A DNA stretch of 27,096 bases from assembly GCA_902406105.1 (NCBI GenBank), contig CABPCP010000036.1, positions 1 to 27,096 of the forward strand, in the 5' to 3' direction. Origin of the DNA: an uncultured Mordavella sp. Its GTDB lineage: Bacteria; Bacillota; Clostridia; Lachnospirales; Lachnospiraceae. Shown in pieces: positions 8,769-14,133 of this stretch. Below the pieces are notes generated by a model, which did no database searches, was not told the DNA's origin, and worked only from the letters and a program-made list of their open reading frames with translations. Each line of letters begins with the position of its first letter. Within the stretch, counting starts at the first letter, position 1. The translations under genes and the position numbers were made by a program.

Positions 8769-8837
8769 GTTGTCATAATTTGCGATTTTTTTAACAGAAA
8801 TGTGGGCATATCGTAGTTAAAACATCGTTTTTCTACA

Positions 8838-8882
8838 CTATACTTCTCCTGTTGACAAAATAAGAGGAGAATAATGTATAGA
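8838..8882 (+). promoter_or_regulatory. Promoter embraced by a two-part inverted repeat
   Basis: A perfect -35 TTGACA lies at 8852-8857. The best -10 is TATAGA at 8877-8882 (19-bp spacer); TGTATA at 8875 gives 17 bp but fits worse. Flanking the -35 is a dyad: TTCTCCT (8844-8850) with AGGAGAA (8865-8871), and outside it CTATAC (8838-8843) with GTATAG (8876-8881). As this lies upstream of the start site, it would act as DNA. It is a plausible operator for the winged-helix protein encoded just before it. The stretch 8729-9203 has no convincing protein gene. Confidence 0.5.
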
Positions 8883-8884
8883 TA

Positions 8885-9014
8885 TGTCATATTACTTCCT
8901 CTTTTGGAAAGGGGAAGGGCTGCATAAGAGTAGGGCAGAATACATACCAATCGAAAAGTAACCTTTTTTATTGTCGGTTCGCCGTAATTCCTGTAAGGAG
9001 TGCGGCGTTTTTTT
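8885..9014 (+). ncRNA. Possible short RNA or leader between promoter and terminator
   Basis: Between the promoter at 8852-8882 and the terminator at 8980-9014 there is no open reading frame with a ribosome-binding site. Inside is a 10-bp perfect hairpin at about 8896-8918 (arms CTTCCTCTTT and AAAGGGGAAG, one G-U pair, TGG loop). This may be a small RNA, or simply the first attenuated part of the sigma-factor leader. Confidence 0.35.
8980..9014 (+). terminator. Intrinsic terminator in the sigma-factor leader
   Basis: Arms CGCCG (8980-8984) and CGGCG (9003-9007), with a smaller TTCC/GGA hairpin in the loop, are followed by seven T residues. It lies about 190 bases upstream of the sigma-factor gene and would stop most transcripts from the promoter at 8852 unless overridden. 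Confidence 0.75.
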
Positions 9015-9076
9015 ATTCGACAAAGTTCTGCTTAGTCTTACCATTTTTTACAAATGATTACATAAATCTGCAAGAG

Positions 9077-9110
9077 GGTGTATCTGGAAGAAAACAGGTA
9101 CGCCTTTTTT
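9077..9110 (+). terminator. Second intrinsic terminator in the sigma-factor leader
   Basis: A 10-bp stem with two wobble pairs (GGTGTATCTG with CAGGTACGCC) and an 8-nt loop is followed by six T residues. It is the second terminator in a row ahead of the sigma-factor gene, pointing to attenuation or to several short transcripts. Confidence 0.78.
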
Positions 9111-9163
9111 GTAACGATTTAAAGAGCCTTCTTCTCTTTTACCAAGGGCGGGGGCCGCCGCTT

Positions 9164-9192
9164 CGATCTGAATTTTCAAAAATTTCAGATCG
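9164..9192 (+). promoter_or_regulatory. Hairpin abutting the sigma-factor ribosome-binding site
   Basis: CGATCTGAA and TTCAGATCG form a 9-bp perfect stem extended by three A-T pairs above one mismatch. Its 3' base is the first G of the GGAGG Shine-Dalgarno (9192-9196) for the gene starting at 9204. Such a placement can tune translation initiation; the role is inferred. Confidence 0.55.
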
Positions 9193-9203
9193 GAGGAAAG
9201 AAA

Positions 9204-9674
9204 ATGAAGGGCAACCACCCAAAAAGAAGAAAAGACAAATATAATCCTTATAGTATATTTGAATTAGATGGAAAATATTACATAGAATTTGCAGATGGAC
9301 AGAGGAAAGCGCATTGCATGGAAATCAGCAGAGAACTGTATGAGGCATTTGACAGGTTTGAACTGGATGATCTGAAACATCTCAATTTCGTTGACCGGCA
9401 TATTGAACAGTCAGAGATCTATGATATCACTTTACACAGGCGCTCCGGACAGGCAGGAGAATCTGCAGAGAATGAGGCAATCCGGAAGATTGCACTGGAA
9501 GAACTTTATTCTGCTATATCCATGCTGCCTGCAATTCAGAAACGCCGGTTAGTCCTTTACTATTTTGTCGGACTGACCTATGAGCAGATCGCAGAGATGG
9601 AAAGCTGTTCTTTCCAGGCCATAGCAAAGTCTGTGACAACAGCAGAGAAGAAACTGAAAAAACTTTTAGAATAG
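9204..9674 (+). CDS. Small sigma-70 family factor, Tn916-ORF7-like
   Basis: A 156-residue protein. The C-terminal third (about 100-156) is a sigma region-4 helix-turn-helix: ISMLPAIQKRRLVLYYFVGL, then TYEQIAEMESCSFQAIAKSV. The N-terminal part (FELDGKYYIEFADGQRKA... with LYEAFDRFELDDLKHLN) is not a normal sigma region 2 and matches what I remember of ORF7-type regulators in Tn916-family elements. It likely binds DNA and helps activate element genes such as those for excision. GGAGGAAAG precedes the ATG. It is preceded by two intrinsic terminators and an SD-adjacent hairpin and followed by its own terminator, so its level seems tightly controlled. Confidence 0.82.
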   Translation: MKGNHPKRRKDKYNPYSIFELDGKYYIEFADGQRKAHCMEISRELYEAFDRFELDDLKHLNFVDRHIEQSEIYDITLHRRSGQAGESAENEAIRKIALEELYSAISMLPAIQKRRLVLYYFVGLTYEQIAEMESCSFQAIAKSVTTAEKKLKKLLE

Positions 9675-9702
9675 CGGGTAGAAAAATCGCTTGAGACTGA
9701 GG

Positions 9703-9738
9703 AAACAGGTGGAAGAGATAATCTTTCGCCTGTTTTTT
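9703..9738 (+). terminator. Intrinsic terminator after the sigma-factor gene
   Basis: A continuous stem of at least 13 bp (starting AACAGG, ending CCTGTT, with two G-U pairs) and a GATAA loop is followed by a run of T. It separates the sigma gene from the structured stretch downstream, so that stretch needs its own promoter or antitermination. Confidence 0.92.
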
Positions 9739-9744
9739 CGTAGG

Positions 9745-10325
9745 GGAAGAGCGGGCAGGAACCTTGAAAAGTTCATACCCATTCATCAAGTACATTCCTG
9801 TTGCTATCGTGATGAGCGTAAGCCACGTTAGCGGGTACGCCATGATCCGGACGGGTAAAGGCAGCGAAATCCCACCTAATATAGAAGAATCGGTTTGCGG
9901 CTGTTTTATCTGTCCGGGGAGCGGGAAATACCCGGCTATAACTGTCAGATTGCTACTGGCAAGGCGATAACAGGCAACAGGTATCATGATACTCCTGCCC
10001 GGTCATAAAGTCGAGCATATAAGGGGCCCCCGGAAAGAAGGAATCTTTTCGGGGAAGACGAGGAGCTATGCAGCGATAGAGTCTTGCCGCTTGCGGCGAG
10101 GCGAGCATAGCGGAATCAGCTCCGAGGATGTCGCAACAAGTGAGGGCAGCTTTGGGAGAACCTCAGAGGGGCACAGGCCCGTGGAGCTGATCAGCAGTCA
10201 GCCGCTTGATGACTTCCCTGCATGAAATGAAGTACATGCGATAACAGCCGGGGTGTCGAGGACAAATAGGCTGAAACAGGCATTTATGGTAGCCGGATAC
10301 AGAGAAATGTTTTGTGTTCGGCTGA
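9745..10325 (+). ncRNA. Candidate large structured non-coding RNA
   Basis: About 600 bases with no credible gene but dense complementarity. CGGGCAGGA (9752-9760) pairs with TCCTGCCCG (9993-10001), closing a 250-nt domain that holds stems 9816-9820/9836-9840, 9847-9852/9912-9917, 9922-9925/9931-9934, 9950-9953/9959-9962 and the palindrome 9981-9992. The 3' half has an 11-bp hairpin at 10028-10054, a 7-bp hairpin at 10083-10100 under stem 10065-10071/10105-10111, a 9-bp pairing 10115-10123/10183-10191, 10169-10172/10177-10180, 10220-10224/10235-10239, 10245-10249/10269-10273 and a 13-bp hairpin at 10291-10323. G-U pairs in the 11-, 7- and 13-bp stems fit only a plus-strand RNA. I do not recognise domain V of a group II intron, a group I core, RNase P or tmRNA. 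Both ends and the promoter are uncertain. It could be related to known large ornate RNA classes or be new. Confidence 0.6.
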
Positions 10326-10331
10326 TACATA

Positions 10332-10396
10332 CCCGTTCTAAGTGATTGTTTTCAATGAACGGGAGAACGCCTTACGGACAAAGAAAGTTCTAAGGC
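10332..10396 (+). promoter_or_regulatory. Two leader hairpins just before the MazF-like gene
   Basis: CCCGTTC (10332-10338) pairs with GAACGGG (10357-10363), topped by ATTG/CAAT with a TTTT loop after a 6-nt bulge. GCCTTA (10369-10374) pairs with TAAGGC (10391-10396). The second hairpin ends 11 bases before the ribosome-binding site at 10407-10411. They may be the 3' end of the structured RNA or a separate leader controlling the toxin-like gene. Confidence 0.55.
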
Positions 10397-10419
10397 ATAT
10401 AGCGGAAGGAGATGTGATT

Positions 10420-10938
10420 GTGGAAGAACAAGTAATGCGGCGTGGAGAGATCTATCACGCAGATTTGAATCCTGTTTTCGGGAGTGAGCAGGGTGGATAC
10501 CGCCCGGTTCTGATCATCCAGAACAACCGGGGAAATCAGCACAGTCCAACTGTTATTGTTGCGGCTATTACGAGCCAGCCAAAGACCAAACTGCCGACAC
10601 ATGTGCCGATAAACGGGATCAGAGGTCTGGAGAAAGAGTCCTTTGTGCTGTTGGAGCAGATCCGGACAGTGGATAAAAGGCGGCTGGATGATTATGTTGG
10701 CAGATTAAACCGGGATCAGATGAACAGAGTAGAGAAAGCACTGCGTACCAGCATGGAGATCAAAAAACTGGACAAGCCGGTTCTGATGTGCTTATGCCCG
10801 GTGTGTGCAAAGCCATTTTACAATTCAAAGGAACATTTTATCATCCGGGCAGATCAGAACCAAACAATAAAGGGAACGTGTATGTTCTGTAATGTGCGGC
10901 AGGGATACGATTATTTAATAAGGAAGAAATATTATTGA
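10420..10938 (+). CDS. MazF/PemK-family protein with C-terminal zinc-ribbon-like tail
   Basis: The core, MRRGEIYHADLNPVFGSEQGG then YRPVLIIQNN and VAAITSQ, is the MazF/PemK fold; it keeps the Arg and Thr positions used by MazF-type endoribonucleases. A usual MazF ends near 115 residues. Here about 55 more follow, with CLCPVC and CMFC pairs about 40 residues apart, suggesting a zinc ribbon. I chose GTG 10420, eight bases after AGGAG (10407-10411); ATG 10435 would start exactly at the conserved core, and an in-frame GTG at 10342 lies within leader hairpins. No antitoxin gene is adjacent: upstream is the structured stretch, downstream an excisionase-like gene. It may be a solitary mRNA interferase or a repurposed regulator of the element. 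Confidence 0.82.
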   Translation: MEEQVMRRGEIYHADLNPVFGSEQGGYRPVLIIQNNRGNQHSPTVIVAAITSQPKTKLPTHVPINGIRGLEKESFVLLEQIRTVDKRRLDDYVGRLNRDQMNRVEKALRTSMEIKKLDKPVLMCLCPVCAKPFYNSKEHFIIRADQNQTIKGTCMFCNVRQGYDYLIRKKYY

Positions 10939-10996
10939 GAACAGGAAAAATCAGTTTGTCAAGTATGCGATTGAAGAAAATCGCACATTGGACGGT

Positions 10997-11036
10997 AAGA
11001 GGACTATGCGTTATTTTATAGGCGTACAGTCCTTTT
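10997..11036 (+). terminator. Terminator-like stem-loop between mazF-like and HTH genes
   Basis: AAGAGGACT and AGTCCTTTT form 9 bp with one wobble, extended by TGCG/CGTA above a mismatch; the following TTGCC is a poor U tract. A smaller hairpin (GCGATT/AATCGC, 10967-10984) precedes it. It may partly uncouple the HTH and integrase genes from the upstream one. Confidence 0.45.
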
Positions 11037-11066
11037 ATTGCCTGATCAGCGAAGGGAGGTGCAGTC

Positions 11067-11264
11067 ATGACAGATTCTACTGATATATCAAAGAAAGTAT
11101 ATGAGGCGGAGGACATCCAGAAACTGCTTGGACTGGGGAGATCAAAAACCTACGAATTTCTGGATGAGGTTTTTCAAAAGCAGGAACCGTTCCGTGTCAT
11201 CAAGATTGGGAAATTATATAGAATTCCATGTGCCCTGTTTGACAGATGGCTATACGGGGAATAG
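11067..11264 (+). CDS. Small helix-turn-helix protein, excisionase-like
   Basis: A 65-residue protein behind a strong GGGAGGTG site. The pattern YEAEDIQKLLGLGRSKTYEFL...RVIKIGKLYRIP...FDRWLYG is that of the MerR-like winged HTH (HTH_17) used by recombination directionality factors. It sits directly before two tyrosine recombinases in the same direction, so it is probably the excisionase that biases them toward excision. It could instead be a transcriptional regulator of the integrase genes. Confidence 0.78.
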   Translation: MTDSTDISKKVYEAEDIQKLLGLGRSKTYEFLDEVFQKQEPFRVIKIGKLYRIPCALFDRWLYGE

Positions 11265-11285
11265 GAAAAGCAAGGTGTGAAATCA

Positions 11286-12512
11286 ATGAATCAAAACAAT
11301 CAGTTGACAAAAGCGGAAAAGAAAGAAGTACAGGAAGAAAAAAGGGTTGTCTTTTTTGAAGGAAATTCCTGGTATCACAGGACGAAAGAACTGATGGATG
11401 ATCTGACCACCAAATACAGCAAAAAGGGTGGTTTTAAGACTCCGGAAGAGGCAGAGAAAAGCTACTGGGAATATGAGGAGCGTTACCGGGAAAAACAGAG
11501 AGAATTTCAAGTTGCGTTTTTAAAGAGCAAAGAAGTTATGTTTGGAGAATATCTTCAGTATTGGTTTGAACATATTTATTCTCTGCGGATTGAGACAACG
11601 ACAAGAATGTTGGGATCGTATACACTGTATGAATTGATCCTGCCCAGTATGGAGACAGACATAAAGTTGAAATTTGTTACGGTGGAATATCTGGATCAGC
11701 TACTGGAGCAGGTGTCAAAAATTTGTTCTTCGGCAGGTAATAAAGGAAGAGAACTGCTGAGTCTGGCATTCAAAGACGCTCTGTTTGACGGATTTATCAA
11801 TTATAATCCGGTTCCGGAGACAAAGCCTTATCCGAGGACAAAGCCTAAGATCAGAATATTCAGTAAAGCGAAGCTGAAAGTGTTCCTGCAGGCGGCCAGC
11901 AAGAATCCGTGGTATCTGGAAATTCTACTGGGATTGTTCTGCGGTCTGAGAAAAGGAGAAATCCTTGGATTGAAATTCAGTGATTTTGACTTTGAAAAAC
12001 AGACCGTCAAGATCAGCCGCCAGTTAGTGGCAAACCCTAAAGTAAAAGAAGGATTTGAAATTGAAGAATATACGGTTGTCGAGCGTGATCCTAAAACAGA
12101 GAACAGTTTCCGGATACTGAAAGTTCCAAAGGCAATCATGAAAGAGGTGGAGCGCAGGCTCCATTATGTAGAGATGAAGAAAGAATGGTACGCCGGAAAT
12201 TATGAAGATCATGGGTATGTCAGCAGCCGGGAGGACGGAAAGCCGAGAGGGTTAAGCTCCATGAATCAGGCGCTGACAAAACTCTGCGAGAGAAACGGAC
12301 TTCCCGTTATCACTGTCCACGGGCTGCGCCATATGTTTGCGACCATTTTGATCGAGAGGGGCGTTCCGTTGGTAAAGATCTCCGGATTGTTAGGTCATAA
12401 TTCCATTCATACCACCTACGAATACTACTGTGAGGTCATGGATGAGAAAGATAAGATCATCGCATTTATGAATGATACGTTTGTTCCGGAGCGGACAGGG
12501 ACGGAGGGATAA
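11286..12512 (+). CDS. Tyrosine recombinase/integrase, first of a tandem pair
   Basis: A 408-residue integrase from ATG 11286, which has AAGGTG eight bases upstream; GTG 11277 would overlap that site. An N-terminal arm-binding-type region (WYHRTKELMDD...) and a SAM-like core-binding domain lead into a catalytic domain with the full residue set: Arg222 in GLRKGE, His345 and Arg348 in HGLRH, His371 in LLGH and Tyr380 in TTYEYY. It should therefore be an active site-specific recombinase acting on the element ends. It is followed after three bases by a second integrase, and preceded by the excisionase-like gene, so the three are likely co-expressed. Confidence 0.92.
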   Translation: MNQNNQLTKAEKKEVQEEKRVVFFEGNSWYHRTKELMDDLTTKYSKKGGFKTPEEAEKSYWEYEERYREKQREFQVAFLKSKEVMFGEYLQYWFEHIYSLRIETTTRMLGSYTLYELILPSMETDIKLKFVTVEYLDQLLEQVSKICSSAGNKGRELLSLAFKDALFDGFINYNPVPETKPYPRTKPKIRIFSKAKLKVFLQAASKNPWYLEILLGLFCGLRKGEILGLKFSDFDFEKQTVKISRQLVANPKVKEGFEIEEYTVVERDPKTENSFRILKVPKAIMKEVERRLHYVEMKKEWYAGNYEDHGYVSSREDGKPRGLSSMNQALTKLCERNGLPVITVHGLRHMFATILIERGVPLVKISGLLGHNSIHTTYEYYCEVMDEKDKIIAFMNDTFVPERTGTEG

Positions 12513-12515
12513 CCG

Positions 12516-13805
12516 ATGAAGAAATTCGACTTTAAAAAATATGTGGAATTTAAAGTGTATTCTGTTACGACCATAAAGAAAGGCTACGGGTTCCGTGTCC
12601 TGCTGAAATTTGCAGATGGTTCCGATACTACCCAGCAGCACGCCGGGTTCTGCAGCAAGCGGGAGGCAAATGCACAGAGAGATGAGATCATCGGGCAGCT
12701 TCATGCAGGAACTTACATTGTATATGGAAAGATTAAAGTTGCGGACTTCATGGAGTTCTGGCTGGAAGAGATTATGCGTCCCCGAATAGCGGATAACAGC
12801 TACAATGGCTATAAAAATGTGGTTTACAACTACGTGAATCCGCAACTGGGAAAAATGTATATGGCAACGCTGAACCAGGGATATATCAGAAAGCTGTATA
12901 ATTCGATTGCGGAGAAATACGAGTCTATTGCACGGCTGGCGAAAACCGTTATGAATACTGCACTGGATTATGCGAAGTCGAAGAATGTAATAGCGGTAAA
13001 TCCTGCGGAGGGTGTTCCGCTGCCAAAGAAGATAAAGAAAAAACCATACCGTGAATTAAAGATAGATGTAAGCAAGACTCTGACGCTCCCGCAGGTATTT
13101 CAGTTGGTAGAGGCGAGCAAAGCGACGCCGATCCATATGCAGATCTTATTTGCAGTTCTGATGGGCCTGCGGCGTGGAGAGATCAACGGACTGAAATACA
13201 GTGATGTGGACTATATCAACCGCACGTTGAAAATACAGCGGCAGTTAGGGAAAAAGCCAAATTCCAAAGCAGAGGATGTGCCGCCTAAAATGCTGACAAA
13301 ACAGGAGATCAAGCCTAAAACTCCGTCCAGTATCAGAGAGATACCGATCCCGGATTATGTGTTTGAGGCAATTCTGGAACAGCGCCGGATTTACGAGAAG
13401 AACCGCAGACGGCGGAGCAAAGAGTTCCGTGACTGGGATTACATCTGTTGTTCCACTTATGGAAATCCGAGAAGTAAAAGCTATCACCACAAATATTTTA
13501 AAGAGCTGCTTGCTTCACTGGGCCTTCCGGATATCCATTTCCATCAGCTAAGAAATACATATACGACCATTCTTTTGAAGCATGACTTTAATATCAAAGG
13601 AATCTCGCATATGTTAGGACATTCAAAAGAGATTATATCGGCAGACGTTTATGGGGATACTGCAGAGATCATTGAAGATTGCTTATATGCGATTGAACCA
13701 TTTATGGAAGAAGTCCTTCCGGAAAGCCGGGAAGAGAAATACTACGATTACTCCGATCTGAAGGAAATAGACGAGGCGGCCGAGGAATATTTAATAGCGG
13801 CATGA
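12516..13805 (+). CDS. Tyrosine recombinase/integrase, second of a tandem pair
   Basis: A 429-residue integrase starting three bases after the first. Its N-terminal part (FKVYSVTTIKKGYGFRVLLKFADG) looks like an arm-binding domain, followed by a core-binding segment and a catalytic domain with Arg219 in GLRRGE, His343 and Arg346 in HQLRN, His369 in LGHSK and Tyr379 in DVYGD. All catalytic residues are present. It clearly differs in sequence from the first recombinase, so this is not a recent duplication. Two-recombinase systems (for instance Tn554) need both proteins for transposition; whether these two act together is inferred from spacing. A terminator follows 24 bases after the stop. Confidence 0.92.
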   Translation: MKKFDFKKYVEFKVYSVTTIKKGYGFRVLLKFADGSDTTQQHAGFCSKREANAQRDEIIGQLHAGTYIVYGKIKVADFMEFWLEEIMRPRIADNSYNGYKNVVYNYVNPQLGKMYMATLNQGYIRKLYNSIAEKYESIARLAKTVMNTALDYAKSKNVIAVNPAEGVPLPKKIKKKPYRELKIDVSKTLTLPQVFQLVEASKATPIHMQILFAVLMGLRRGEINGLKYSDVDYINRTLKIQRQLGKKPNSKAEDVPPKMLTKQEIKPKTPSSIREIPIPDYVFEAILEQRRIYEKNRRRRSKEFRDWDYICCSTYGNPRSKSYHHKYFKELLASLGLPDIHFHQLRNTYTTILLKHDFNIKGISHMLGHSKEIISADVYGDTAEIIEDCLYAIEPFMEEVLPESREEKYYDYSDLKEIDEAAEEYLIAA

Positions 13806-13829
13806 CAACAATATAAAGAAGAAATGATA

Positions 13830-13869
13830 AAAAAGTACAGATGTACACTCGAACATTTGTGCTTTTTTT
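13830..13869 (+). terminator. Strong intrinsic terminator closing the integrase operon
   Basis: A 15-bp stem with two G-U pairs (arms AAAAAGTACAGATGT and ACATTTGTGCTTTTT) and an 8-nt loop runs into a run of seven T. It is probably the last part of the mobile element before chromosomal DNA. Confidence 0.93.
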
Positions 13870-13902
13870 AATCTTCATCCTATATACTTTTATCGTTATC
13901 TT

Positions 13903-13911
13903 TGCTATAAT
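13903..13911 (+). promoter_or_regulatory. Extended -10 promoter upstream of uvrB
   Basis: TGC followed by a perfect TATAAT (13906-13911) forms an extended -10; the -35 position (13883-13888, TATACT) is poor, as extended -10 promoters allow. It would give a uvrB leader of about 215 nt. The 13,806-14,133 gap otherwise holds the terminator above and the repeats below. Confidence 0.65.
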
Positions 13912-13985
13912 GTGCGAAAAGGGCAGAAAAAGGCCGGAGGTTTTTCGAGGTGCTCTGTCCGTTAAGGTTATCTTGTGCTATTTAG

Positions 13986-14119
13986 TCCTCAAAAAAGCGT
14001 TTTGTGACTTTTGCCTTTCTGGATTCGTAATGGTGTCCTATAAGGCTATTATTTTGACATTTTCGTTACGAATGAATTTTTTGAGGATGGCTGATATTGA
14101 ACATATCAAAAGTCACAAA
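13986..14119 (+). promoter_or_regulatory. uvrB leader with crossing complementary arms
   Basis: Three perfect inverted repeats occur. TCCTCAAAAAA (13986-13996) with TTTTTTGAGGA (14077-14087). TTTGTGACTTTTG (14001-14013) with CAAAAGTCACAAA (14107-14119). ATTCGTAA (14023-14030) with TTACGAAT (14066-14073). The first two pairs cross, so they form either a pseudoknot or alternative structures. The last arm reaches into the AAAGGAG site (14117-14123) of uvrB. A role in translation control, or use as recombinase sites at the element junction, are both possible. Confidence 0.6.
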
Positions 14120-14133
14120 GGAGAGATTTCGCT

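Larger units (their letters stand above)
2..13869. mobile_element. Right-hand part of an integrative element next to uvrB
   Basis: This is inferred from gene content: a TnpV-type gene at the left edge, a cargo transport operon, an orphan winged-helix regulator, a Tn916-ORF7-like sigma factor, an excisionase-like HTH protein and two tyrosine recombinases, all followed by a strong terminator and then ordinary chromosomal genes starting with uvrB. Recombinase genes usually sit at one end of such elements, so the right junction is probably between the terminator at 13,830-13,869 and uvrB at 14,134. I could not identify a direct repeat or attachment core, and conjugation genes, if any, lie outside the window. 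The left cargo and the right integration module could also be two separate insertions. Confidence 0.6.

Noticed and set aside
9514..9987. 157-residue open frame on the minus strand
   Set aside because: It overlaps the end of the sigma gene, its terminator and the structured stretch, has no visible ribosome-binding site and no family resemblance; wobble pairs in the stretch argue for plus-strand RNA.
9764..10225. Two short plus-strand open frames (68 and 79 residues) in the structured stretch
   Set aside because: They lack good ribosome-binding sites, one starts with TTG, and their sequence is fully occupied by pairing arms.
9745..10400. Group II intron without its protein
   Set aside because: I searched by eye for the 34-nt domain V hairpin and a GTGCG 5' end and saw neither.
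14054..14082. TTGACA at 14,054 as the uvrB promoter
   Set aside because: No acceptable -10 lies 16-19 bases downstream; the region there is a T run.
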